Positions 36,201 through 51,200 of a stretch of DNA of 64,000 nt are shown piece by piece. The DNA comes from Mactromeris polynyma. Taxonomy: Eukaryota; Mollusca; Bivalvia; Venerida; Mactridae. The notes under the pieces were generated by a model. The model did no database searches. It worked only from the letters and a program-made list of their open reading frames with translations, and was not told the origin of the DNA. A program made the translations under genes and the position numbers. The stretch covers positions 31,584,762 to 31,648,761 of the forward strand of contig JASFXZ010000003.1 in NCBI GenBank assembly GCA_032209605.1, written 5' to 3'. The first letter of the stretch is position 1. Every line of letters begins with the position of its first letter.

Positions 36201-39200
36201 TGTTCCTGGGAGAATGTTGTATGTTTGCAGCATTCTAGATGTGAAGCCTTGATATTGTAATTAGGAGTATGTAGCATGCAGTTTTTGTTCATATGGTGAA
36301 CAGAACCCGCAGTTTAAGTGGTATATGAAACTGTTGTTTTACCACGATGTGCATAAGTTTCTTTGATGTTAATGGTTGTACTTTGGTTTGAATTGTGTTC
36401 TACATTGTATAACTTGGGTAATTAAGGTTTGGTGCAAAACATTATTAATGAAATAAAAAATTATGATGTCCTAGTACTCCTACTTCCTTGTTTATTTGGA
36501 TACTTTCTCAGTTTGCAGTTTGAATTGACTGCAATTGATTTCATTATTCCAGTGTCTTCTTTCTTCAACAATTGCACATGAACTGAGTGAGCTGAGACAT
36601 TTAAGCAATATGAAAGAAAACAATGTTCCATGTTTGGTGACTGTGTACACAACCTGGTTGATGAAATTGTTGACATGTGACGCTGTACTTGTTATATGTA
36701 GGTTTTCTCATAAATTTTGTATTAATTGCACATTGTTTTTTACTGTCTGAAATTAACCAGTCAATGAGAGAATGCAAATATTTCACAGTTACTGATTTCA
36801 CTTGCAGAACTGATGCAATAGTATGTCTGGTATTTTACGTGCTTTGACAGTTTACATGTTGATTTTCAGTTCCTACCAGACTGGGTATTGATAAAAGTTT
36901 TATATTAGAATTTTCAATGACGCTTTATGTATGTTTGTTTCCATTAAGGCATTCAATCAATACTAATACTAAGACTTTGCATTGATATTTTTTTACTTTA
37001 ATTGAACTTAAATTGTGGAGAATTGTTACATCGTAAAACATCCTTAACTATTAAATTTCTGTCTTTCTAAATGGCTCACAGTAAAGCATTTAAATTGGAT
37101 TATAGTTGTGTACATACAGAAATCATGCTAGTCTTATGTTTAGCAAGATTTCATATTGAATTGGTTTTGTAAAAATGGACATTTTGCTATTAGCAAAGGA
37201 GATATTTTTCTGTCCGGTAAAGGCAGGCTGTATTTGCCAAACCCCATGTGCACTATATGTGTACTTTTATCCTAGTCTGTTCCATACAGCTGGTGTATAA
37301 GGCCATCTGGCTTGACCCTGTTAGGGTAATCATGTGTCAGTATTAATATGCATATTTAGGAAAAGAAACAATTAACCAATTAGTAGACTTCCTCGGAGTA
37401 GACATAAAATGGACATAACCTGTCCATTGTTTACCTTGTTTATGATCACTGGTATTGACCATATCCATTAAACATGACCAGATAATGTTGGTGACTGTGT
37501 CTTCAGATATTTTATGAGTTTATTTGGGCTAGGTTGTGGTTGTGTGTATTTTCATATGTCATTGTTTACAACAGCTGCTCTGTTTTGACCATAGGGCATA
37601 GTGTCCTCAAATATTATTGCTATAATGTTTATAGGTAACATAACTGTTTACTTTAATTTAGTTTCGCCATCTTGATATATAATCTACCGGTACCTGTTAC
37701 TTTGCTCAACAAAATGGTAGAACATTCACTTAATTGCGTATAGGATGCAGGCTCCTTGAAATTGCTTCTCAGATTGCCTGTCATTCTGTCAGAGAAACTT
37801 ACAGTGATCGGCTGACCAAAAGAAAGTTTGTCCAACATTTCCTGGTTTAAATTTGTTTTTCTGATAAGATATTTTTTTACAAAATATGCTTATTATGTTA
37901 TAATTATATGACCTTAAATAATATAATTTTATCAAATGTTTGTTTCTGCTAATGAGCAGTCATTTTCATAATAACGCAAAATAAGATGATGTGATGGTTA
38001 TACGCATTGTTTTTACCTTAGGTTTAGAATTTTCTAGAATATCTAAGACACAAGTTGACCTTCACATTCACTTCGAGCATTGTTCTGTGGTTAATGATCT
38101 TATTTAATACCTTTATACACATCTGTAAGCAATGAATTAGTTTGTACAATGTTTAATATAGACCACACAAATGTTCATCATTCAATCATTATATGAAATT
38201 ATAATGTTGAGAATCCTATTAATGGATTATAGGTATATTGTTTATAGAATCTTATATTAATTTTTATGGTGTACATGCTGGTTTCTGGCTTGCTGGAGGC
38301 TTGGTAGTGGCTGTTTTGAGTCATGTCTGGTATTTTTGTCCAGTAACCGCATGCCATTCTGACCTAATTCATATAATGTAAATATGCTGGAGTCTGGAGC
38401 TATTAGTACTTACCTTTACTTACATTGTTGTGGCAGTTACCTGGAAGCAAGCATTGTGGTTGTAGGTCATGTTCTGTCCTGCTTCCTTATTATTGTAGTT
38501 CTTAATACCTTATTGTTGTTGTTGTCACTTAGATCATTTGCAAATGGATATTTGTTCCATGATACACAAGGAGTTTGTTGCTGAGCTGTGAAATGTTAAG
38601 GATAACTTCAGAGATTGGCATACTGGGTCCAGTGAAGTATGAGCTCTCAATTGAAAATTTAATATTGGCATTTTGATGATCATAATAAGCATACTGTTAA
38701 GTATTTTTCACATGACATTGTTAATAAAACACAATGTTTTATATATTTACAGCAACTGAAGGATGAGATAGCTGATGTTACCAATGAAATGGAACAGATT
38801 GATGATGGCTCTGAGGACAGGTAAATCTTTTATCTATACTTACCATGGAGTACCAAGTATATTGTTTGTGATGATTACTGAAGCATCCACTTGACTGTTT
38901 AAAATGAACTTCCTCTTCTCTAATTGAGAGAGCATATGGTACAATTATTTTTATTATTTGCAAATGTTGACGGTATACAAACTCATAATCCATTAATAGC
39001 TGGTAACGTAATTGATGGTTTTTACACTTGAACCTTTATGAGATTTCTGTGTTTAATTTTTGTTATATGCAACCATTTTATAAGTACCCGTATTTATGAT
39101 ATAAAAAACCAAGATAATTTGTTAATTTCTGCTGGAGGCTTGAATCTGTGTGGATATAAACCCATTGTGTAAATGCTCTTAATGTGTGAAACTGTAATTT

Positions 39201-42200
39201 ACTAATAACATTTGTTCTTAGTCTGCCATTCGAAGACAATAATTGCTTTGTGCAAACATAAGTGGTTTGCAGGTAATAATAACATAACTCGCAGGGCATG
39301 CTGTTTGAATTTCACCTTTTTCATGTTGTGTCGTATTTGATTGTAGTAAAAACAACCCAAAGACGAAGCAGATCAGTATTGGGAAGAAGAAGTTCAATAT
39401 GGACCCTAAAAAGGTAAATGTCAGCTGGGCTAATTAGTTTTTAATTGCTTCTCGATTTGGATGACCCATTGGTGAAGGACGAATGTTTGGTACTCCTAGT
39501 CATGATCAGTTATCAAACTTTCTTGAATATGATGTTGCACCATATCTATTTCTGTATTTTAAAACATTCAATTATACATATACCTATGCCTTTTTTCCCA
39601 TATTTGAATCGAGCTGTGCTCCGATAATGTCATCATTGAGTATTTCTGTTTGTGCATGAAAGAAAGTTAAAACCGTATGGAAACCAGTATATAATGAGAA
39701 ACATGTAGAGAATGCTGGTACTCTGATCTTGCCATTATTCCCATAGCTACTTATCTTCGTTGATTAATGCATTTTTCATACCTGTGAAGTATTAATTATT
39801 CCATGCTTATTGATAGTATTGAAGTTTTGATACCTATAACCAAGTATTGTTCAGGAATTTAGTCTATGGCTAAATGGTGGTATTCTCATAATGAAATACT
39901 TGCTTAATTGTAAAATACTATGTATCATGTTTAGACTATAATTATAATAGAATTATCAGGTGACCTGGGATTCTATTTAATTTTTGCTTCACTTAATTAA
40001 TCTTTGATGTAATTATAGTAACTATGGGAGAGTAGTGAAATGTTTGTATGTTTTGGCTTAGAGTCTTGTACAGAGTGGTGTTTGTGTGTACTGTTCATCT
40101 TGCTGATCAGTGGAATTAATGTTTATCTTCTCTGCTTAGATTATTATGATAAAGCCTATTAGTGTTCAAATTATCTTCGTATAATGGATACCTTGGGGAT
40201 AATGTAGCCTACTTAGTTGGTGAAATTTGTTATAGCTTTGCTGAAATTGGTCAGAGATGATAACCTTAGAATTTCCTCTTGTATTGTTTTATAGAAGAAG
40301 ATAATTAGGCTTCATGGTGTGTGTAAGGTATGAAATTCTCTCAGTCATGTATGTAGTTAACTGACTAGATACTTCTACTTCATTTGTTGCCTATAATTTT
40401 GAACTGTTTGTGCGTTTGAATGCAGTAACTCCAAAGAAAATGGTCTTATTTTATCAGCTTTTCTGAATTCTTGTTGCATTGTTGTAATAGAGCATCTTGA
40501 AGATCTGTTCTCTGTATAAGTTGCTATGTTCGTGCAGAATAATGATTATTAGTGAAAGGTATTATAGTAAAGTAGATTTGACTTTTCTGCCTATTATCTG
40601 CTGTGAAGGTAATCTCTATGGATTTGTATAATGGCTATTACATCCCTTGAGTAAATAAGTAACTAGCTCATTTCTCCCTCCTTCCAGCTGTCTTGCATGT
40701 CATTCTGTGATAAATGTGTTAAACAGTCTGATGATTTACTGTGAAATATGATGGAATTATCATTATCATTGATTTGACGGATAACCATTATTCTTAGGTC
40801 ATTTACGTAAGAGGAACTGCCTTAGTGGATGTTTGCCATGATGGTACTCGTAATATGATTGGCAAGACATTGCATACACCTGGTAGAGATAAAATTTTCT
40901 GTAGTTGTGTCTAAAAATCATACCAGCTCCATATATTTTCCCCAAAAGGATTTTTAGATACTTAGACAATTTTTTCCATAATGAGCAGACAAGATGGGTA
41001 ACTCTTCTTTGGTCATGGTGATACAAGGTCAAAGCCATTCTGTGATATCAAATTTTAAATACTGGAAAATTTATACTGTTGTTGCAGAGAGGTTGTTGCT
41101 CACTAGAGGGCAACTCTGAAGAGGTTGCACAGTATAGGCGGTTAGGCCAGAAACACTTATTGTATCAGTTTAGTTGAGGTCTGCATGTGGAAGCATTATT
41201 AACTAGTACTTAGTTTGGACAGATGCTGAACGCCTTATCTTTATACATAATTATCCCTTTGATGCTCTGTTACATTTTTTGTATTGAAATATTTCTCTCC
41301 AAATACTGTTTTTTGATGGGCATAATCGATACAATAAACTATGATAAAGAGTTTTATAGCTGTCAAGTGCTGCTCTGAGATCCGGATTACTCACTGTCAT
41401 AACAGGGCTTGTGTTTACATAACCACTTGCATTGGTAACATAGTTTTTTCCTATTCACATAATGGGAAGTGAATCAGTATGCATTCTGCTGCAAATGATT
41501 GGTGGAGAAATCTTGCAAGGTGTGGTTCTGTTGTTAAGGGAAGTACTTGTTTAGGGAAAGTTAAGAACTTGAGTTGTCCCAACTAATCATCATACATCCT
41601 TAGAGAAAAGACTGTCCTGACTCTATTTGAAACACTTGTCTTTCATCCTTTAGGAAGGGTCTTCAAACTAGAAAACAGAGATTTGGTCAAAGTTCTTCCT
41701 TTTCCCAGTAAGTGGAAGCAAATGTTTAACTTTCATACCAGGGTGATTACACTGTTGATATGATAAACATGTCTTTCATGTGAAACATTTATGTAACTTT
41801 AGTGTCAGTTACCTTGCGGGTATGACTGATGTACTTAATATCATTATCTGTTATTGCCAGGCTTAAATATCAAAGAAATTGAAATAAAATATTATCGTCA
41901 ATTAACTCGGATACTTTAGTTTGATTGATTTATTGAGAGGTCTGCTTTGTTGGAAATGTTTAACCAATTAATATCTGGTTTCAGTGATTGTAATCAGTTT
42001 GTGGTGTTAAACAATGAAGGGTATTTACCTTTGGTTCTCTAGAACAGGAAGGTCAGTCAACCAGTTTCTGTGTATACATGTAGCAAGATTCTGTTTAAAT
42101 AAACATTTTCCATCTACATGTAATTGAAAATGGATTATGTTTCAACTTTTAATTCCACCAATCAAAATTCAGATACCTTATTCACAGTTTCTGACAAAGA

Positions 42201-45200
42201 TGTAAATCTTGTTTCAAACACCAGTATGTTCATTCAGCTTAAGTGGCAAAGGTGCATGCTGGCTGTTGATATTCGTATTAGGAATGAATTGCATTCTTGT
42301 TTTTATTCATTACAATTAAAACACTTGAACTCAAGTCATTGATTTTATTGAAATGTTTCTGCAGGAATTTATCTTGCTAACAGGTTTCAAATGGTTTTCT
42401 TGTTGGATACAACTGCTTTTATTGAAGATTTATTGTGACCAATTACTTGTTCTTACTTATTGTACTCCAACTCATCATTTCAGATATTTCATTGAAACAT
42501 TGGTTTTGTGCTAATACCTACCTAAACTTTTTGATCATGTGAGGATTTCTAGAAGTAAAATTTTAGAGCAAAGTTTTTGGCGTGTCATTCAGGACTAGAA
42601 GCATGTATAGTTCAGCATTTTATTTCAATGATGTGAATCCTACTGAGAAAAAAGATTGGATATAAGCTGCATTGATAAAAATGCAAGATATCTGTCTGGT
42701 TTTATTGCGTGAATAAATAAACCATGTCAAATTTAAGATCACTCGGGTATAGATTACATGTACCATTTTCACTTTCCACAATCTTTTTTACTGCAGCCAG
42801 GTGTTTGCTGTAATTTCTTGCCTTGTTCAGGTTTTTGTTCTGTAAAACTGAGAGAATTTACCATATTCACCCGTAGAAGAGCACTTAGAAATTTTTATGT
42901 TGTTGGAAATTTATGAACAGGGCAGTTCAAGATTTGTGATTGGGATGATCGTATTTATACCAAGCAGAATTGTTGTTTTAAATTAAAACAACATTTTATG
43001 AATGATTATCTTAGTTTCTTGATTTATCATTTTATCTGAGAGCAGTCCGACATGGTGATGTTTTTCTTTAATAATTTTGTCATTGTCAAATTTTGTATTG
43101 TGTGTAAAAACCTGAAGAATACATGTATTTGAACCAGTATACAGGGTACAGTTTCAGTATTGCAACTCTAATCTATTCTTGTGACAAGTTATGGAATGAG
43201 TTTAAATACAAAAATATTCAAGCATTCTGTATATTTGATGAAATTATTCTTACATGGTAGATCTTGTCGGGTCTTAAATTTTTTCTCTGTATACTTTCAT
43301 ACTATACCCAGACAGCATGTATACACAACTAAATGATTTGATGAAATTATTCTTACATGGTAGATCTTGTCGGGTCTTAAATTTTTTCTCTGTATACTTT
43401 CATACTATACCCAGACAGCATGTATACACAACTAAATGATTCAATGTGGTAAAAACTTGCCTGTTTCTGTTTCAAATCAAACAGTTTGGCTTCCTGCTGC
43501 AAAATATGAGCAAGCACCTGTCAGTTTGTTTATACACAATTTCCTTTGCTTGCAAAAACATACCTCCAACAAGTTAATTTCTGACTGATTTTAAGCGCTT
43601 CAAAATATGCACTCTAATCCTGGTGTAATCATAATGTTTCTTCAGTGTTCTCTACTTTTACTGCATTAAAGATGTTTTTCTGAGAAAATCAGTTTCACTT
43701 TATGAGATTTCGTTTCCTTACGCTGACAAGCCTTAATATGGTGCTGAATTTTCATTAATGTTTTGTGCATTTATTCCAACATAATTATTTGCATGTGACT
43801 TTGTTGTAACATTAAATTATTGTTCAACTTCATACACAGAATTTCATAATTTATGGCAGAATTAATTGTGTAGTTGGAAATTTCCATGGAAATGTTATTT
43901 CAAGCAGTCATTTAGTGAACACACATTGGCAAACAACAGTTACTCACATTCGGTCTATTAGTGAAGCTACTTGTACAATAGTAGAGTGATGCAAGTCTTT
44001 TTAGCTTATAGCATCCATGAATGTCCGTCAACATTTTCTTTAAACAACATCTCCTCCTATATCACTGAATGGATTTTCACAGGAATGATCCTTGGGTGGG
44101 CCTCTTTCAAAGTTGCATAAATCGTTCCGGTCCGCTTTATAATTAGGTCACAGGAGCTAAAAATAGATTTTAAAAGTGATCTTTGAAATTCTTCTTGTCC
44201 AAAACCTTAAGGTCTAGAGCTTTGATATTTGGTGTGTAGCATTGTCTAGAAGTGGTCCTCTTACAAGATTGCATAAATTATTAGGTTTCGTCAAAAAACA
44301 TGACCGCCAGGGTCAAGGCTGTGTTCCCTATATGTATTTAGTGGAAACTATAAATAACATTTCCTCCTAAACCACTTGATAAATTTTGATCAAATTTTGC
44401 AGAAATGATCCTTAGATGGTCCTCTTTCGATGGTTTGAATTATTTTTTGGAAATATGAATTATTACGTAAAAACGACTTATTTTTTGTCAATACGAATTA
44501 TTATATTGTAAATTTTATACGATAAGTATTTCGTAAAAACTAATTATTTTTTCGTAAAAACTAATTATTATTTTGTAAAAAACAGCTTATTTTTTTGTAA
44601 ATATGAATTATTATTTCGTAAATACGAATGGCAGTGAACTCGGGTGAGCGATAATTAGGGCCATGATGGCCCTCTTGTTTTTAAACATTTTTGACGAAAT
44701 CACTTAAAAGAAATACAATGAACGACGTGCTTATCAGTAAATGTAAGCAAAATAACACTTGTTTTGTGATAAAAAATTATGCAAAAGGGGCAATTTTGTT
44801 ATTAATCTGATGTTTTTGTGATCTGGTTATACAGACATACTGATTATGACGGCAGTGACCTGACTTACTGTGTTCTCTCACTTCAAAGATAGCTACAGTC
44901 TAGTATTGTGCCAAGTATTCCATGATTTTAACAAGATAGTCTGTCAAACTTCTATTTATTTTAATGACTACTGTCTTATTTATTTATAGAGATTGAGAGC
45001 TTAATAACAAGAATATTCCCTAATACTATTAGTTCTCGCTGTCAGACTGGCTAATTTCTTTTTTAAACTCATTTATTAAGGTGGGGGATTGAAAGTTTTT
45101 CCTTGCTGTTACAGATTATATTGAGATTACTTTGTATAAATGCTTTCTAAAGGATGCCAGTGTGTATGTGTGTTGCTGTTTGATTCTAGTGTTTGACTTT

Positions 45201-48200
45201 GATGTCCTTGATTTTACGCTTCGTTAAGTAAACTTGAACTTTGATAAATGCTTAATTTACTTGGTATTAAATATTTCTATGTAATGAATATTTAACTTTA
45301 ATTGAAGTTGCTATTAATGGTTTTACTCTGAAGCATGCTGGAGACATTCAGATTAAAGAATTAGAAACAATACATTTATGTTGCTGTTGATGCTGGGTTT
45401 TATGTGTTCCTGAATGCGTAATTCAATCATATCAAACAAAGTTCTAAGATTTTTGGTTTCAATGAAAGTTCTTTTTCAAACTTTTTTATTGGTCTCAGAA
45501 ACTTTGATATGAAAATTGGATATTTTCTCAAGAGTCGTGATTAGGTGAACCTTTCTCTGTATGATGTTAATTACTTCGGTGAAATTCAAGTTGACAATTG
45601 TTATTTTATTGATTTGGTGGTGTTGTCTCAGTGACAGTCTGCAGTGCATAGTTTGTTGAGCCTGTTGCTGTTCAACCAATTTTAGTCTCTCATTTATCTG
45701 CTGGGAAATATTTCTCTTAATGTACAGACAGTCCATAAAACTGTTTCCAGGGTACTGGAATAATGATTATTAGCCAACAATATGTCTGTAGACATCAACT
45801 CATAACACACATTATATATTACTTCCTGGTCAATTAGTTTTCTTTCTTGACTTCAACATTTTCTCTCTCTATTGTCTTCTCTATACTGAGAATTGTTGAC
45901 TTGGTAATTAGTAAATATCGGTCTGTGTTTGGATTGACAAAACAGAACTAAGATTTATTGTACATGCTTGCAGTTAGTCATTTGTTGTCCTTAAGGACCC
46001 TTAAATAGTAAGAGACTCAGGAATGGCAAGATTTGAATGTGTAAATTAGACATTTCATTGGTTGAACAAATCTGGTAAGTATTATATGCTCTTACATAGC
46101 TGAGTTACAACTGGTCGGAAATTGTGTTTGTGTTCAAGGCACTAAGGGGCCAAATTCTTTCATGAAATCTGGTTTACAAAAAGTCATGCCACTTAAACGT
46201 CTGTGACGTTTGTATCCCCTAAGATGAAATTTACATGACTAATATTAACTTTCTGTACAGTTGTGGTGTAATGAACAAATTCAAAATGAACTTGTAGGAT
46301 GAGCCATTATTGTCTTGTAAACACATTACTCAGTCTTGATGCATGTAAGATTTCCTCACCTGGTATCATTGTACGCTTTTTTTTTCTCTGTTCAGAAAAA
46401 TAATGCTTTTTCCAGAACAGACTTTTGGAAATAACTAGAAAATTGGATTCTAAAATTAGAAAGTAATATTGCTGATATTTGAGAAATGTCTGGTATTGAT
46501 GTTTGATCAAGCTGACTGGCTGTTATTCGGGTCAGTTAAATTGTTTGTCCAGAACTGATTGGTAATCTGTTAAGATAGATCTGTCCATATCACACCCATG
46601 TTTTAGGAGTTCTGTTATGATAGATCTGTCCATATCACAACCATGTTTTAGGAGTTCTGTTATGATAGATCTGTCCATATCACACCCATGTTTTAGGAGT
46701 TCTGTTATGATAGATCTGTCCATATCACAACCATGTTTTAGGGGTTCTGTTATGATAGATCTGTCCATATCACACCCATGTTTTAGGAGTTTGCCTCGTC
46801 TTTTCATACTGTGGAATGGAAATGGCATTTCTGTTGCAATTAATCCTTAAGCATGTTATATCACTGTAAAGTTATGTCGGTGTATCAGTGAAGTCAATTT
46901 TGAAGGTATCCAGATCTTCCTAATATTATACCTAAATCAAGTTCAAAACTGTTGAAATATAAAGTCTATTAGACAGGACATAAAATGTGTTCTACCGCCT
47001 ACCAGACTTTTCAAATTGATTATGTGATATTACATGTAATACATGTATTGATTGTCAATCTGAATGAGAATATGATTTTATGGAACGATATACATGTATA
47101 CCAGGTTGTCCATAGAATTCTACCATTTGATGATTGTAATTTAAAGTTTCTGTGTGATGCAATTCATTGTGACGGATATAACATGTATAAATACATACAA
47201 CTTGTGGTATGTGTAAATATATGTATATATGTATAATTGATCATATCATATTACACCGAGTTGACATTTTGCCTTTGTTCGAATCACTCTAGTTTCTGCT
47301 TGAATATCCATGAAAATGAATAACAATTAAAACATTGAATATAAATCTACCACTGTACTTTTTGTAACCTGTGTATATGACTGACAGCCAATATTAAATA
47401 TCTACTGGATATACCAAATAAACACTTGATACAACTTGTATTCTATCTTCCATGGGGATTTCTATTTTCCCAAGTAGTCATATGTTTATATGAGTTGGTT
47501 CAGTAAGTTTTCATGCATCATTCATATCTCTTCGGTGAAAATTTGTCTTGTGAGAATTATGAATATTGTGAATGCTGTCTGTAAACAGATTAGGTGAAGT
47601 GCATCTATATACTTTCAATGATATAGGGAGTTAAATAATGTTCTATATGTCTGAGTGTTCTATATGTTGAAACCCATCTACATGGGTTCCATGACTTGAT
47701 TCCTTTTTCATTTCTTAAATGTTATAGAATTAAGTTGGAAATAACTTCTCTTGGTCTGGATATTTACCCTTCAGTCTGTGTATATTAGAATGACTTTCAG
47801 TTAAGGGAACAATGACAAGAACTTGATAGAAACTTGAAATGCTTTCCGGGATTGGTCTGCTTGAATTAGAATAGGATGATTCCTTTTTTCATCTTTTTGT
47901 AGTGATGTACAATGTACAAGTATGAACTATCTTAGTTTTACCACCAAGTTATGTATCAACATCTGAATGTTGTTACGTTTGTTGGTAAACTTGTGTATTT
48001 AGTACAATTGTATTGAAGTTTAATTGAAGAAGTGTGTTTCTTTAATTTAAATGCATGTTTTTAATTAACATTTTGGTGAAATCTAGTCGATGTTTTAGGA
48101 GAGTTTACTAAACATGTGTTGGTGCATCTAGTTCCTGAACAATTTCTTATACATGAAGGTACATAAACCATGAACATTGTACCACCTGATATATCATACT

Positions 48201-51200
48201 GGTATATCAAACATTGTGGGGGAGGCATAATGGTTGATGGGTTGAATATCTTTAGTTTAAATCCTAGAACATTTTTTACAAGCTTCATTATCTGAATTTG
48301 GTGCAAGTACTGGTTAGTAACCCAGGAAACAGTCATTGAGACTGATAAATACAAGTTGGATTCTTGTTTTTTATTAGATGTAAAAACTAGTTTCATACAA
48401 TTTGAAGCTTGCGCAAAATAGATGCTTTCTACTAGGAAGTTGTTTGAATGCCTAGCTGACATCTGACATTTCATCTCTATCTTTTGAGATACATATGTAA
48501 GAAATGCTATGAATTTAAGACCAGTCTATGATAAATAGTTTGTGTAATCATTCTAAAAGCCTTTGCTAACTGTAAGCAGTCCTCCTATCTTATTGGTTAA
48601 TTATGACAGATTGTTTCTTAGTTAATTACAAATGTACATATCTGACCCTAGGGTTGTAGACACTGTGTTCTGTTTTATTGCTCCAAATACATTTCTGGTT
48701 GTATAGTGTGGATGACCTTGGTTAACTGTGTTTCATTTACCAAATTTTGTTTTCAATGTGATTTTATGAAATGTTCAGTAATCATGCACATGAACTAATA
48801 CTCAAATAATGCAAACAATTACAAAAGCACTTAAGAGGAGAGATCAAACTGTTGTTCTATTGCCCCAGGGACTGATTATAGAAACTAGGTTATAGAAACA
48901 GTATTTAATATCAGTTCAGAAAAAAAAGGTATTTCTAACATCTAAGGTAATTAAAAGCTCACTGGTGTAGCCTACCTGTTCAATATCAAACAATAACGTG
49001 GATTGATCTTACTGCTAGCTGATTTTATATGAGATTTGAAAAAGCTGTGTGCAGGTGTTGTTTGTGCTTCTCACTTTTGTTGGAAGGTAGTTATGTTGCT
49101 TACCTTTGTTCCAGGAAAGTTCATGTATTAGTGACTTTACATTGTATTCTTCATAAATGTGTCATAAAAAGAATCACCTAAGATCATAAAATTGAAACAC
49201 CTAAGATAAAAACTGCATAGAGACATATAGAGATTACACGTACATGTGTCAGCATATTGTGTTTTGTTTATAATGATTTGACCTGATAAATTCAGACTTC
49301 TCACAGTTAATTTGACATGGGTGTATTTTGACTTGATGATTATTTAATAATTTGATGAGTAGCTATTAAATATATTGTTATTTCTATTTGCAGGGTATTG
49401 AATACTTATTAGAGAATGGTCTGCTACAGGAAACAGCAGAGGAAGTGGCTCAATTCTTGTATCAAGGAGAGGGTCTCAACAAGACGGCCATCGGAGACTA
49501 TCTTGGAGAGAAGTATGTATGCTTACAATTGTTGGGGATATCATTATCTCCTTGATAATCTCCTGGTTAACTGAAAGCATCAGATAATATGACCATGCTG
49601 AATTCATTTATTATGTTGCTTTGGTTAATTTCTTGAAATAGAAGCAGTTTTACTCTCTTTTGATCAAACAAAAAACTTGGTAGAAATTAGTGTGTTCGGG
49701 AAAAAATGTAAACCCTTATTCTACAACTTGACACAACATGTTATATCTGTCTGAAATATGTTTTAATCAGTTTATTTAATCACTTCGTGCAGTTGTGGAG
49801 TTTATTTATAAATTGAATATGTATGTTTGGTTGTATTATAGATCTGACTTCCACATCAATGTGCTGAAGGAGTTTGTCAAGAAGCATGAATTTACTGACA
49901 TGATCCTGGTACAAGCTCTCAGGTATACTTCCGTCTTTCATGTACAATGAAATTATCTATTCATTATTTCATGAAAATAAACTATTATAACATCCAGGCC
50001 TCCTAATATTTTGATGCTGATTTGTGTATATATTTTCAAGACTGAATTGGGTACTGTCTTTATTGAGTATAAAGTTATTCTAGCGATTTGTCCACATATA
50101 TTGCTATGTTTAATGTAAATCAAACAAATTGTTTAAACTAGCTTAGATGCTTTGGTATCTTTTCTGATGAATTTAGGAAGTATTTATGCAGGCATGTTTT
50201 TTTTATGTCTTGAATAATTTCCACTCTTACCCCAATTAGGTTAGTATTGAGATTTGCAGAAATAGCTAGGACAACTTAAATTGGGGGGGGGGGGGGGGGA
50301 CAATGGGACTGTCTGTCTTGCCCCATCCCCTGCTGAAACGTTTAGGGCAAACGACTTCAGTCAACCTATGGTTCTTACATCCTCCAGTATGATCAATTTA
50401 CTTTGCTTTGTGTATTACAGACAATTTCTGTGGAGTTTCCGTCTACCAGGTGAAGCACAGAAGATTGACAGAATGATGGAATGTTTTGCAGAGAGATATT
50501 GTGATCTCAACCCTGGAGTGTTTACAAGTTCTGGTAATCACCATTAACGTTTTTAGCAAATACTAAACTCTCAAACAATTTGGAAATAGAACGAACTAGC
50601 AGTATTTATTTTGTTCATTAATTCATGTCTATGGGCACAATCATTTTATTTTAGACATTATATGAATGATATATGGATAGATTTAGGATGTTGATGTGTG
50701 TCTAGGGTGCAGTTTGAAACAAATTTGAATTTATAACAATGCATTGTTTTAGGGTGAACAAAGTTTGTATTTGATTTGAACTTCAAGTACAGTCAAGCCT
50801 CTATTGGTGATCACTTGAGTAAACCTATGTTGTGGTATTGAGGAACTTAATTTCAAATTCAATTGCCTTTAATTTTTCCGGTGATCATTTGTGCATTTCA
50901 TTTAAGCCATGTTTACCTAACTCTCTTTTAAATGTGATTTGTGTAAATAAAACTAGAAACAGGGTAATTTATTTAATCAGTATCTATCCCTAGACTGAAT
51001 TGAAAATTATTATCTATGTTTTATGTCAAGATATGAGCGCTGCTATGGGATTTACAACCTCTTCTGTAAATGACGTCATTTGAAGAAAACGCAACATGTG
51101 ATGTCACTATGTGCAAGCAGGAAATAATATTAACTCCATATGGTCACCTCGTATTCATATTGCCATATGGGGCAAATATCGCTTACTGTCAGTACATGGT

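Larger units (their letters stand above)
24672..38752 (+). other. Cytohesin intron 2 (14 kb)
   Basis: The largest intron. Supported contents: a CpG-rich patch (29440-30030), a MITE copy (30444-30639), a C13 run (32632-32644), a candidate alternative first exon (33473-33586), a SINE of family 2 (34578-34760), and a pair of related repeat segments (35821-35925 and 37747-37853). The rest is AT-rich and CpG-poor with nothing recognisable. Confidence 0.7.
39414..49393 (+). other. Cytohesin intron 4 (10 kb)
   Basis: Contains a candidate 33-nt cassette exon (40295-40327), an exact 103-bp tandem duplication (43234-43439), a dispersed multi-unit repeat (about 44020-44690), a 45-bp minisatellite (46567-46792) and a SINE tail (48296-48372). 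The remainder is AT-rich with no supported feature. Confidence 0.7.

Noticed and set aside
46532..46850. Repetitive open frames on both strands (15-residue period)
   Set aside because: Produced by the 45-bp minisatellite, whose length is a multiple of three. Not a gene, and not a CRISPR array because there are no unique spacers.
48061..48474. A 137-codon minus-strand open frame in cytohesin intron 4
   Set aside because: It overlaps a SINE remnant and has no recognisable motif, no splice context and no typical coding composition.
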